DNA of 64,000 bases, taken from contig OX030962.1 in NCBI GenBank assembly GCA_943735955.1, positions 6,123,120-6,187,119 on the forward strand, read 5' to 3'. Within the stretch, counting starts at the first letter, position 1, and each line of letters begins with the position of its first letter. Origin of the DNA: Piscicola geometra. Lineage: Eukaryota; Annelida; Clitellata; Hirudinida; Piscicolidae. The notes under the pieces are model-generated. The model was not told the DNA's origin and did no database searches. It was given only the letters and a program-made list of their open reading frames with translations. A program made the translations under genes and the position numbers. Shown piece after piece: positions 1-11,811 of this stretch.

Positions 1-1068
1 GCCTCACACTGTCTTTGTGCAATGACGTGCAGTGTTCCAGTGCTGCGGTTGGATCTGTGATAGTGGTGCTGCTGGTGGTAGGTGCTTCATCAATGGCATG
101 ATGATCATCATCACTATTATATATCATCATCATCATTTTCTCTTTCATCATCTTCACCCTAACCATCATCCCCATCACTCCTATCACCACCACCATCCTC
201 CCTACCAATATCTTCATCATAATCACCACCACCCCAGCATCAACACCATCATCATCCCCACCACTAGCACCCCCATCAGCATCATCATCAAGACCTGGCA
301 ACTGAGTGACCCTGCCATAGCAGTTGAGGAATGCTGACTCGGCACTTTTACTCCTGCTCGTTAGCGAGTCGATCTCGCCCTGGAAGCTCTTCAGCAAGGG
401 TGCTACTAACTTCCGCAAGTCCTTGCGGGAGGGGGGGGGGGGGAGAGTGGCCGACATATCGAGTGGGTTTAAGTGGTTGCCGAGTGCTTGAGTGGGTTTG
501 AGTTTGTGAGCGATTGGTTTGAATGGGTAGAGTTTTTCAATGGTTGGTTTTTAATAATTTTTTTAGATTTTATTAATAAATATTGTGAACAAATCTAGTA
601 TATTCATCAGCATCATCACCATTATCATCATCCTCCTCCTCTTGACCTACTTCGGGAGTGTTCTTTTTGAACTCCCTGCTCAGCTCCACCAGCCTCTTCC
701 TGTTTAGTTCACTTTCATCCTGTCTAATGGCAATCTCAGACGCGTCTCTGTCCAAATTTTTCTATGAAAGATTTTTTACAGAAATTAATATTGAAGATTT
801 ATTTTGCATTTCTTTATATATAAAACATAGTATTGAACTTGGTTAGGTAAGCGATTATAAACTATTTTAAAATTTATAAATATTATGAAACTCTTTAATT
901 TCATACAACAGGAATAGTTTCCTTAATAATAAAGGTCCTTTATTAAAGGATTAATTATAAAATTTAAATAGTAAAGAAATATTTTAGATAATAACAATCT
1001 TTTACTTGTAAACCAATCAAATTAAAATCTTTCCAAAATTCTAAATTTTTATTCAAATTAGCAATCAT
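1..1068 (-). CDS. CUX1: CASP/CUX1 N-terminal region, 5' part of gene, truncated by window start
   Basis: Exons in transcript order: 1068-1006, 761-651, 421-295, 54-1 (continues past position 1). Each joins in phase: donor CAA|gtaaaag to acceptor catag|AAA; GAA|gtaggt to gcaag|GAC; CCAG|gtcttg to cacag|ATCC. The joined protein has [12 protein letters not shown], then [45 protein letters not shown] and LPDPTAALE. These follow block by block the N-terminus shared by vertebrate CASP, a coiled-coil Golgi membrane protein, and long CUX1 forms. Whether the gene continues as the Golgi CASP form or as the CUT-homeodomain transcription factor cannot be decided because the rest is outside the window. 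The start is the internal Met at 1068; the same frame is open to an ATG at 1230, but the added residues look non-homologous. The intron at 55-294 is full of CAT repeats. Confidence 0.88.
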
Positions 1069-1409
1069 TGTGTCATTTAAAACTTCACTACATAAAACTT
1101 TAAAGGAAATTATTGTCTTATTTCTAAAGTGATTCAAAAAGATAAATCTAAAGGTTCCATTTATTAAATTAAATACTTCAAAAATATTAGTTTCATTATC
1201 ATCATCACTATTATTTTTTGCTATTTTCAAGCTGCTCGTTCATAAGCAATCAGGTTATATAACATAAATATTAATTTTTCAAGAATGAAAACAAAAAAAT
1301 TCCTTAGGACAGTTTCTTTAGTTGTCTTTATTCAATAAAATTGTTCAAATGATTTAAATCGTTTTTTCCACCATCAAGTTTCCACTCAACCACAGCTTTT
1401 TCTGGACTT

Positions 1410-2523
1410 TTACACTATGCCATTGGAAAAATTACCCAAAAACGTTGTAATGAACTCATTGAAGAGTTGTGGATAGCATTGGATGGAATTTTGTTTAAAG
1501 AAGTCTGGCAACGGTGGGGGAAAAATAGGTAGAGTGCTGAAAAAAGAAAAATTATTTTTGGAATCCGAGCTTTCGTCGCTGATCCTGCTCACATTTTGCT
1601 TCTGCTTCGTTGACTCTTTCGACCTGCATTCTTGAGTGTTGGTTTCTTTGTCTTCTGTAAATGCAATTCTAATTAAGTTTTTTAGCAACTACGCGCTTAG
1701 TTTAATAAAAAAAATAGGAGCGAAATATGTATTTATATTTGAATTTGTTTCAAAGCTAGAAGAAGAAGGTTTTGGTTCACTTTGGTCAGGTCTGTAGCGT
1801 TGGACACTCGCTGGTTTGTTCTTTCTCCTGGGCCGGTATTTGTAGCCTGGATGGTTCGACATGTGCACAATCCTCAACCTTGTCAATGAAATCGATCGAT
1901 AATTATAGCATCGGTAAAACTACTAAAAATAAAGTTTGAAACAATTTATAATTCGTTTTTTAAAATTATAATTGGTCCTGTTAGATTTGGAAGATACAAA
2001 TCTCCTTCGCCACTCACCTCTTCGCCTCATCAATGTAAGGACATTTCTCTTCGTTCTTCAGCTGCTTCCACTCATGGCCCAGGAGTTTCGAAATGACAGA
2101 ATTATGCATCTTTGGTGTCATGAACGACATCTGCCTCCTCCTCCCACGTGACCACACCATGAAGGCGTTCATTGGTCGCTTGATGTGGCCCTCAATGGAT
2201 GCTTCCTTGTCTTTGTGTCTTTCTCTGCATTTCACTTCTTCTACTTTTTCATTTCTTTGCATTTTAGCCCCATCTTCCATGCGTTCATCTTGTGAGGAGT
2301 CATTCACTCCATCGTATATTGTTGTGGGACACTCAGCAGAACTGAAACCAACGAAACCAACTCCAGGATTCCCCATCATTCTCATTGTATCCACCACAAC
2401 AACTTCTCTTTCATCCACAACCTCATCTATTCTTCCCGTCTCGTTTGCCTTCTTTTCTCCCCCACCACAACAGCGGTAGTGGTAGGGAAGGTAGTGGTAG
2501 TTGCAACACGGTGTTTGGGCCAT
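1410..2523 (-). CDS. SOX-family HMG-box transcription factor (SoxB-like)
   Basis: Three exons, 2523-2018, 1878-1781, 1654-1410, give about 282 residues. The first junction is certain: AAGAG|gtgagt to acaag|GTTGAGG splits the HMG box inside EAKR-LR. The second (CAAA|gtgaac to tttacag|AAGAC) is phase-consistent but less sure; without it exon 2 reads to a stop at 1689. The HMG box (about residues 113-191) has the SOX signature [15 protein letters not shown], then PKMHNS, ISKLLG, EWKQL, YIDEAKRLR and KYRPRRK. The PKMHNS and KYRPRRK blocks fit group B best. Some positions are divergent: MSFMT before PKMHNS and LL where SoxB usually has RL. The N-terminus is acidic and low-complexity, and nothing outside the box is recognisable. 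SOX boxes bind the DNA minor groove at ATTGTT-like sites and bend it. The gene lies upstream of, and co-directional with, the CASP/CUX1 gene. Confidence 0.9.
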
Positions 2524-4047
2524 TGCTAGTTCTTTACAAGAAACGCCTAGCGAGATATTATTTTAATTGATTTAAACGAAAATATTTACAATTTATAGTG
2601 TTTTAAAGGTTTTAAATTTGATATAAAATCAATAAACATTAATTCTTTATTCAAGTTTCGATAAATACTTACTTTGATGATTATTCTTAGAACGTAATTG
2701 AAATAAAAATGAAAATTAATCTCAAACAAAGCCAGAACCTCTTCTGAAGAGTCATCCCCTGACCCTTATATACTCCCGTCGAGATCTTGTATGAAGATTA
2801 TGGAGAGGGAAGGAGGTGTAAGGAGGTGGAAGGAAGGTGGTGATGGAACGTCGGGGTTTTTTTGGAATGAGTAAATGGTGGTGGAAAGAGGTGAAATGGT
2901 TGTGGGGAGAAATTGGAAGAGATGAAGGGAGAAGGTAGGAGAGAGCAGAAGGTGAAGGTGGCATCGATGGTTTGCGGCAAGAACTGATTCATAGAATAAA
3001 GTTTAGATTAATTAATGTTTTGAGGTTAAATACTTTGGTGATGAGCAATTTATAGATAATTAATTGAGAAGCAAGGAAATGCAAGAAAGAAAAATGATAG
3101 AAAGATGATGGAAAGATGGTTCAGGTGGTGGTGAAGGGATCAAAAGGATGAATGAATGAGAATAATCGCTTGTGTGTAGTGCAGTAATTGAATGAGAGAA
3201 CACACAAGACAGAAACAAACATGAAAAGTCGCCTGTAAACGTTTTACAATTCTCATTATTTCATACATACATACAACTTCCATACATTCTCTCGCGTTAT
3301 TGTTTATTTGTTTGTTTTATTCGAATGTATATAAATGTCTAAGTTTTATAACAGAATATGACAAACTTGCGAATATGCTTTTGCTTAACTAATAAATAAT
3401 ATTTAATAATTAATTTGTCTTTATTAACATTTCGAAAAAAGCTTTTGAAATATAGTTAACAAAAGTTGGCAGTTATGAATAAAAGAAAAATTATAATAGC
3501 AAAAATAATAATGGAAGGGTAAAAAATGACTTAAGGAAAGAAAGGATTCAACTTCCCTTAAAATGACACTTTGAAAAAGTTTATCTACCTTTTCAAAGAA
3601 CACATTTCAATAAAAAAATAGCATATTTCTGAATAATCATACTATTTTGTTGTATTTTCACAATTATTTATAGAAACACTTTTTTCCAATGAGTAGCATG
3701 AACTCTAATGAAAACTCTCAAATCCTCTTGAACTATTCGTAAATGTGAATTTGAAACTACAAAAGATAAAATCTGATCTCTGTAAATGAAGCCATGGAAA
3801 ATTGAAGCTGGTCAACAGTGTTATTAAAATTGAAATGTTTTAGATGAAAGAGTTTTGTCAAAATTAATCTTCTATAAGTATATTTTAGAAATAGAAATTT
3901 CAAATCGTTTTCGTAGAAATTGAAAAATATTAAATTTGAATTATTGTTTACTTGACAGCCCTGTTTTCAAGCACTATTATCATTAGTAACCATCGTAAAT
4001 TTGAAATTACATTTTAAATTTTAAGACTTAAAATTTAAGTCGAAATT
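2524..4047. other. Intergenic, no gene seen
   Basis: This is AT-rich spacer between the divergent SOX and SPATA2-like genes. Positions 2795-2960 are strongly purine-rich on the + strand (GGA/GAAG runs). No coding segment or RNA gene was recognised. Upstream control elements of both genes should lie here, but none could be named. Confidence 0.5.
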
Positions 4048-7000
4048 ATGAATAGATCTGAAATATCTGGATATTACAACCAACTAATAATATACGATTT
4101 AAAATTTAAAATAATTTCACCAACGAGTTCATTCTACTTTCTTAATTCTTCAAGTGAATTCGACAAAAACCTCTACGATCTTCCAGCTGATATCAATCAA
4201 AACTACCTCACCGAAAAGAAATTTCACGATGTGGTTATGAATTATTTAAAAACTCACCAGACACTAGGACGTCTGGTGAATTGTGTGAACAAAATTCTTC
4301 TGGAATCTCTGAACATTCCAGGGGGAATCAGGAAGTTGGTTGGAGGTTTGGTGGTGCTGGAGATGTACTTGAAAAATCTCATCCAGAAGCCTTGGAAAAA
4401 AGAATTTCATCAGATAAGTGTTAGTATAAACTAATCTGTGTTGTTTTAATAAAGTTAAAGTTAATACAAGAAATAATTTATTTCTTTATGAATAAACAGT
4501 TAGATTCTGGAATGTACTTGGGTTGGGTGAAAGGCCTGATTGGGGTGGATGATTTCTTTGAAAGTATAGGATATGTGAGAGAGGATAGCCACATGCTTCT
4601 GCAACGACCGCCACCAATTCAGCAGCTGGAGTCGGTGTGTTTGAACGTTCGACTGGCCATGGTGCAGTGTTTCATGGCGCACCACATCCACCACCGCCTC
4701 TCGCACAACCACCACACGATCACTCTCTCCCAGGCCCTGCTCATGCTCCAGAACTACCACCCGCACACGCACACACACTCCTTCCACACTCCTCCCACCA
4801 ACTCATTCACCACACACTTCACTCCATCCTCTCACCTATCGTACAAACCACCAACCTTCCTCAAAAATCCCCCCACCAGAATCCTCCCCACCCTACCCAC
4901 TAGAACATTCCACCAACAACAACCCTCTCTCCAATCACACCTATCTCCCACTGAACTTTCTCTCCCTCATCCTTATCTCACCAACCAGCCTGTCTACCAA
5001 GAAACCACCATTGAAGAAGACAATTCTCAGTTCTTTGCTGGTGCTGATGATGATGATTGTGGGTGTGTTGGGTCTATGGTGGAGGATATAAATGATTATG
5101 AAGCTGATGATAATGATGGTGGTGATTATGAAGTTGATGATAATGATGGTGGTGATTATGAAGTTGAGGATGACATTACAAAGAGTGAGGGCATGATGAA
5201 GATACACAATGTTAAAACAGGTGGTTTAAATGATGATGATGTTGATGATGATGATGGTAATGATGATGATGGTAATGATGATAGTTGTGTTGTTTTTAAA
5301 GGGTCTTTAAGTGGTGGAGATGTATCGAAGGGGGATGGAGAGGTGGAAGAGGGTGGTGGGAGGATGGATGCAAGAAGTAGTAGAGATGTTTGCGATTTAG
5401 TTGTTGGTGTTGATGATGATGCTGTTGGAAATGATGATAGTAGTGGAGGTGGTGTTGCTGTTGATAATAGTAGTGGAGGTGGTGTTGGTGTTGATGATAG
5501 TAGTGGCGGTGGTGTTGGTGTTGATGATAGTGGTGGGGGAGGTTTTGGTGTTGATGATAGTATTGGGAGTGGTGTTGGTGTTGATGATTATGTTATTAGT
5601 GGTGGGGATGGCGTTGGCGCTATGGTTTTTGAAAAGGAGCTTGTTACGGATAGTGGGGATGGGGATGTGAAGGGTCATGATAATGATTATGATATTGTGA
5701 GAAGTAATGATGATGATGATCGTCTTAATAAAACTCGTGATGAAAAGGCTCAAAAAGACGACATTGCGATGATAAATGATGGCATTGGTAATGATGGTGG
5801 TGGTGATGGTAATGATAATAGTAATGGTAAAGGTTGTGATGATGATAATGATGGTTTCTCAGGTGGATACCACATTACCTCATTTTCTAATAACAGCTAC
5901 TACGATATCTCTAATATTGTTGAAATGAGCAATAACAATCCCAATAATAATAATCATAATTTGAAAAATCATAATAAAAACAAAATTTATAATAATACTG
6001 ATGATAATGATAATGTTGAAATAAACATGAAAGAACAAAATATTGTGAAAGAAAATAAAGATAATAATACTTGGGATAATAATAAAAATAATAACACCAA
6101 TACTATTTTGAATAATGTTAATAATAAGAATTTAAATAGTATTTTACCATCCTTGCATCATAGGTCTGATGGAATTAGTGGTGCTGATAATGATGGTGGT
6201 AGTGATGTTGCTGATAATGATGTGAAAGGTTTAAGTGTTTATAATAGTGCTGCTAAAGCTGGTGCTGATGCTAGTTGTGGTGGGGGTGGGGATGAGGGTG
6301 TTGGAGGGCTGGAAGGGGGCGTTGAACTGATGCGCATTAAAGCCACAGAGAAATGGATAAAAGAAAATCAATATAATTGCTACAAGAAGGTTGATGATGG
6401 AGGAGTGGTTGGAGGGGATGGAGAGATAGGTGGGATGAGTGGGAGGGTTGAGATGAAAGAGGTTGGAGGTGTGGATATAGGAGGGGGGATGGGAGTGTTT
6501 GAAGGGTCAGACATTGTTGGGATGGGGATGGTCGGAGCCCTGGACGATGGGGGTGGGATGGAGTTGGTTGAGGGGAGGGATGTGACAGATGGTGGTGTGA
6601 GAAAAGGGGATGATAATCAATCTGATGAGAGCAAGGGAATCTACTATGGCTTTCCAAACGCTGCAAGATGCAGGGTAAACAAGGGGGAGATGGTTTTGAA
6701 GGGAGGGGGTGGGGAAAGGGTGGGAAGTGAGGAGAAGGATGGAAGAAGGGGGGGCAGAATGAGTTTTCAGATGAGAGACCCAACTAAGTTTATCGACCAC
6801 CAAACGATCACTTTTTCAACCTTCAAACAACCATCTGAGGCATCCTCCCATCCTCCTCTCCCACCACCCCCTCCTCCTCCTGTCTTTCAAGCATACCGCC
6901 ACTATCCACCCCTTCCTCCTTCCCACCAACATCATTATCATCATCACCCTCCACCTCAACCCCTACAGCAGCAGCAGTACCACCACCCCCAATGCCATCA

Positions 7001-7106
7001 CTACCAGCACTGTCCCTCCACCTCACAAACAGCAAGGTCTTCTGACTCCCTCATCAACCAACTCATCCTCAAAAAACTCATGTGTAATGACTCATCAGAC
7101 GTGTGA
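4048..7106 (+). CDS. SPATA2: SPATA2 / tamozhennic-like PUB-domain protein
   Basis: Two exons, 4048-4419 and 4500-7106, encode about 992 residues. Donor ATAAGT|gttagt and acceptor aaacag|TTAGATT join in phase 0 across an 80-bp intron. The conserved part is the N-terminal ~200 residues: helices ending in the SPATA2 signature KPWKKEFHQI, then MYLGWVKGLIGVDDFFESIGY and ESVCLNVRLAMVQCFMA. In vertebrate SPATA2 (PWKKEF, then YYVKS) this region is a PUB domain that links the deubiquitinase CYLD to the LUBAC ubiquitin ligase; Drosophila tamozhennic belongs to the same family. After about residue 220 the protein is low complexity: H/P/T-rich, then D/N-rich with ~10-residue GGGVGVDDS repeats at 5400-5590, N-rich at 5930-6140, G-rich, and finally P/H/Q-rich. 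I could not find the C-terminal cysteine-rich zinc-finger part of vertebrate SPATA2. AATAAA at 7265-7270 is a candidate poly(A) signal. Confidence 0.75.
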
Positions 7107-9384
7107 TGATGATGATGATGATGATGATGTTGGCGATGGCGATGATCATGATGAAGGGCTTTACTAAAATGAAATTTTATTTGAAGTAATAAGATGGTGA
7201 ATGATAACAATAGCTTTAATTAACCGAAAACTCATGATAATGAGAGATAATATTATGGACGATAAATAAAAATAAGGATAATAAGAAAATGATGATAAAA
7301 ATGATAATAGGAATGATGGTAGAAATTATGATAGGAACGATGATAGGAATGATGATAGGAATAACGTCTTCAACCTCCAAGCACTCAAAATCTGCAGCCA
7401 GGAATTTCATGTACAGTTTAATGCATAGTTTAGTATTCATGATCTTCGCTCTAGTCTCTTTGCAAAATACATTTTCGCGCGTTTATCTTGTATTTGAATG
7501 ATAACTTGTTATTTGCAAAGCTAGTCGAGATAGTTGTAACGAGTAATTTTTCCCACTTTTTACAGTCATTCTAGTCTTCTTAATTTTTCGATGTTTTTAT
7601 ATTTTACATTCGTATTTGAGGTTTTTGGTCTTTATTTTATGAAAAAAGATATCAAATAATGAATATATAATTATAATTGCATATCGTATGTAAAATATAG
7701 TTTAACAACAAAGTATTTTGATATCAATCAACTTTTCATAAGCTATAAAACAATGTTTGTAAGACAATTTAAATCATGTTAATTCGGTCTTTCAATAAAA
7801 TATTATCACTCGGCTCCATAATAATCAATTTGTAAATATTTAAAAAAATTTAAAAGATAATTTGACTTTTTTAAACTTTAATATTAAAAATCGATTTTTA
7901 ATAATAATAATAATATAGCGTCTTAAAGTTTTCTATTTTTTCGCGGTGATATGAATAAATTGCAAATGAAAACACGGTCTCGTTTTTAATTTGATTGCTT
8001 ATTATTAATAGACATTTTAAATTCAATTTCATTTTACTTTTATATATTTGATTTACTAATCAAAATCTTTAAAATAACATACAAATTTATATATAAAAAA
8101 GCTGAATTATAAATTTTGATCACATGCTTTGAAAATATTTTTTCTAAATATAAATTTGTTCATGATTATTGCTGCAAAACTTCATAATTATTAAGAAAAT
8201 TAATAATTAAAAATACTAAAATAATTCAAGCATCACTCTTTAACTATTAAAAAGAAAAAAATATTTAAAAAATATGTTTCTAAAACTGGAATATTGAGAT
8301 TTATACAAAATAATGTTTAATTGCTTTAAATAAAATTAAATAAATGGATATATAGAAGATTATACTATTACACACTATCACTGATTAGGAACCGGGTGAT
8401 TAAGAATGGTGACTGACTGCTCTGAGAGTTGAGGGCTGCCCACAATATAAACAGTTAAGTTTCCAAGTGAGGATGCTTGATAAACAAAATTTGCATAAAT
8501 TTGCATGTATGCATATTAATTCTGTTTAGTTGTCTGAATAAAATAATCTATTCAAAATTCTGTATATTCTTTAGTACAAATATTTCAAAAATGAAGGGAA
8601 AAAATACAAGCTTAAATTATACAATTTTTAATTTGAATTTATAATAAACCATGCGAAGAATATGTATGAATACTTGAAACGTGCAACATTTCTCAAGGAA
8701 TTTAACAACAACAAAAACTTTATGATAACTAGTATCATCACTCTATGTAGGACTTTTGACACGCCTTGAAAAACCGTTGTAAAGTAAAAATAAGAAAGTT
8801 GCTGAATCAAATGAAAACTAGTATGGCTGTGTGGAGGAAGAGTTGATGGAAGGATAGATGGACGGGTCATAATGAAATGATGATTATTATTATTATTGGT
8901 GTTGATCATGATGATGGTGATAACGATAATGATGTTGGTGATGATAACGACGATGAGTATGATCATGTTGCGTAATTTCCTAACAAGAGTACAAATGAGT
9001 CGTTGAGTTTTCCTATGAACAAATAAGCAGACGATTTACTATAGTTGAGAATGTAATTTGAACGAATACTGCCTTTTTCAGGGTACTGCATGTATAAACT
9101 AAGTGATGGTTATGATACTTCGCAAGAGGGATACTCTACTCCCCATTTATGCATTTAAGACTTCAAAAATAAGACACTGTGACGTCATTGTTCGAATACA
9201 ATTTAACAATTTCCGCAAAAGTAAACTGTTCCAAAAAAGATCTACCTGAATTCTGGTATTTATCTATAAAAAAGTACAGTAGAAAACTTTGAATGATGAA
9301 AAATTTCAACCAAAATCGAACGAAGATCAGTGTCCGGTGAAACTCAGTGTGGAATAAATGATTCAGAAGCAGCAAAAGCGATGA
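7107..9384. other. Intergenic, AT-rich with GAT/ATT repeats
   Basis: This separates the convergent SPATA2-like and JUN genes. It holds a GAT run at 7104-7130, a degenerate GATAGGAAT repeat at 7285-7365, and ATT/GAT tracts at 8880-8960. The remainder is AT-rich without a supportable gene. Open frames here, such as 8628-8966 on the minus strand, are translations of simple repeats. Confidence 0.5.
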
Positions 9385-11124
9385 TCAAGAGGGTAGCAGA
9401 TCGTTGTGGTGGTAGGCGGAATGCTGAAGGATGCGACAGCCCTTGGAGACGTGGGCGTTGATGGAGGTTTTGAGGGCATCGACGGCGCTACGCAATTCGT
9501 CGGTCTTCTCTTGGTACTTTTGATTCCGTTCGCGGAGTTCTTGGACCTTCTTCTCCAGATGTTGGATCCTTTCCACCTTCCTCGTCTGGCACTTTTGAGC
9601 AGCAATTCTGTTTTTGGCGCGCTTGCGTTCTAGCCGGAGTTTTTCTTGTTCTTCTACATTCAAACTGGAAAAGTCTGTGATGTGGTGATTAATTAGTAAT
9701 AATGATAAGTTACGATGGTAGGTTTTTATGATTATTATAATTATTTTAATAATTAAATAACAGTTAAATGTATAATAATTAAATAATAGTTAAATGTATA
9801 ACAATTAAATAATAGTTAAATGTATAATAATTAAATAATAGTTAAATGTATAATAATTAAATGATAGTTAAATGTATAATAATTAAATAGACGCACCAAA
9901 AACAAACGATAAATCCTCCAAGTAATTTTTAATTCTTAAAAATTTAATTGACTTCTAAAATAGAAAAACTTAAAAATAATTAAAGTAAAAATATTCACTT
10001 GTGCTCGCTTTAGAAGGGCCCTGGAGCGGAACGAATGGATGGTTTTGAGGAGTGAGAGATGGAGGGTTGTAGGGGGGCAGTTGAGGGGGTGAGTTGAGGT
10101 GCTGGGATGTATTCAGGTTGAGTTGCTGTTGTTGTTGTTGTTGGAAATAGGGTTGACTGTGTGGTGCAAAAGAGTGATTTGAAAGAGTTTGCGAGTAAAG
10201 TGATTGTTGTCCTGGGAATGGGTTGTTGTTGTTGGTGTGGTGAGGAGACATGGTGAAGAGAGGGGATGGATGATGTACGCAAGATCCACTGTTGAGATTG
10301 GTGTAGACTGGCTTGTTGTAGATGCTATTGTTATTATTGGTTATATTATTATTATTATTATTATTATAGGATTTGTTGATGAATTGGGGTAAAGAGGCTG
10401 TGGTTGAGAAGTTCTGAAATGAATGAAGAACGAATGGAGGTTGGTAGTTGTTAGATGCTAGGCTCTGCTGCGGTACTGTATGAACCAGTTTTGGAATGTT
10501 ATTTTTAGAATATGAAAAAGATGGGTTGTTGCTATTAAGAGTTTCAATTTTTGGTTTAACATCAGCTTGAAATGTTGCCATTGAGGTTGAGAAGGCATTT
10601 GTTGATGTAGTTGTTGAACTGAGATTTGTTGAGAGAAGAACAGAGGATATAGTGTTGAAAGATTCTTTTGTTTTAATATCATCATATGCAGGATTACTAC
10701 AAGATGACTGCTGCAAATTGGATTTTAATTTTTGTTGTTGATTAGAATTTTGTTGTTCTTGTTGTTGTTGCTGTTGTATGCAATGTTGTTGCAGTAGTAG
10801 TTGTTGCTGTTCACAACTAGGGTATCCTTCTTTCTTGTACAAGTCTTCAAGCGCCCTTGAGAATCCCCTGGCATACTCCTCTTGTTCTTGTGTCACGTGG
10901 CGTGGAAAGAGGATCTGGGTTGGTGTGAAAGTAGTGGAGAGGGGTGTGGAAGAGGGCGTTGATGATGAAGAAGACTTGTTTTTCAACTTCTTCAAGCCTT
11001 CGAGACTCAATTGCGGTTTGTTTCGCCTGGAAGTCGACTTTTCGTCGATTGAAAAAACACTGTCTGTGTCTTTATCTGTCATCTGATAGTGAATGGCGTT
11101 GGCAGGATATTCAAAACACAACAT
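9385..11124 (-). CDS. JUN: JUN bZIP transcription factor (AP-1 subunit)
   Basis: Two exons, 11124-9999 and 9674-9385, encode about 471 residues; donor ACAA|gtgaat to acceptor atcacag|ACTTTTCC is in phase 1. Exon 2 encodes the bZIP: basic region RLERKRAKNRIAAQKCQTRK, leucine zipper with regular Leu at LEKKVQEL and ELRSAV, and the JUN-type tail HVSKGCRIL. JUN proteins pair with FOS/ATF through the zipper and bind TGA(C/G)TCA and TGACGTCA sites. Exon 1 contains TPTQILFPRHVTQEQEEYARG followed by FSRALEDL, matching the conserved JUN block TPTQFLCPKNVTDEQEGF, and a QLSLEGLKKLK segment resembling the JUN N-terminal region. Between them lies a long Q/N/S/T-rich activation-type region with poly-Q and poly-N. 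A second in-frame Met at 11082 (MTDKDTDS) could be the true start. The intron has a 26-bp tandem repeat. Confidence 0.94.
9750..9892. repeat. 26-bp tandem repeat in JUN intron
   Basis: Five to six copies of an AT-rich 26-bp unit (core TAAATAATAGTTAAATGTAT) sit in the JUN intron, with single-base differences between copies. Confidence 0.85.
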
Positions 11125-11414
11125 TTCGCCTCAGAGCTTCATGTGTATTTAATTGTAACTTTTTTTATCCTTTTTACGCCTATTTAAAACTGAAATACTT
11201 GTTATTACTAAATAATCAGTAATGTCTGTAATTACGAGATAGTCAGAAACTGCGTTGGGAGTTACTCAGCGCTTGTGAGAATGAAACTTTGTAGTCTTAA
11301 AGGCGGAAAACTGCTTCAGAGAGTGAGGAATGGTCGAGTCAGTGGTACATTCATGGATTCTACTTAGCGAATAAATGTTACTTCCGATTTCTTGACTGAT
11401 ACACCGCCTCATTT

Positions 11415-11535
11415 CTTTATATACGGAGCCCTCCATAGATTAGCTCACACTGCGAACTATTTATAGACGCACAGCTGAAGACCAATCGGAAACGATACTC
11501 TTTCTATTTATGGCAACATTTCACGAAATGACGTA
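11415..11535 (-). promoter_or_regulatory. Putative JUN promoter: TATA, MEF2, CCAAT, CArG-like and ATF/CRE-like sites
   Basis: Read on the minus strand toward the gene, the order is TACGTCA (11535-11529), CCATAAATAG (11513-11504, CArG-like), an inverted CCAAT (11486-11482), CTATAAATAG (11466-11457, a perfect MEF2 site) and TATATAAAG (11423-11415). The ATG candidates lie about 290-340 bp downstream. The proximal promoter of mammalian c-jun is known to have a MEF2 site of the same sequence (CTATTTATAG), a CCAAT box and CRE-like AP-1 sites within about 200 bp of its start. The sites are seen directly; their function is inferred. Confidence 0.6.
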
Positions 11536-11811
11536 GGATATTCTGACAATTGTAACTTAACAAATAGGTCTACTTTTAAAAGCAAATTTTTACAAATTTG
11601 AAAAAAAAATAATAATAAATAAATTTTTATTGTAGTATTTTTGAAATAAATAATATGTTATCTATCTAATTCCAGCTTGATTTTCCTTATTTTAGAATGC
11701 ACTTTTAGCCACATATCAAATTGCATTTAAGAGCAATTGTAATAATATAAAAGAAATGTATTTGACTAAATAAACTATTAAAACCAGCAATGGTTAACTG
11801 AAAAAAATAAA

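Noticed and set aside
32..337. His-rich 101-codon + strand frame
   Set aside because: Translation of CAT repeats in a CASP/CUX1 intron, antisense to exons 3 and 4 of that gene.
1689..1886. SOX exon 2 reading through to the stop at 1689 as the C-terminus
   Set aside because: Not excluded, but a phase-matched donor and acceptor leading to the 81-codon exon 1654-1410 make the three-exon form more likely.
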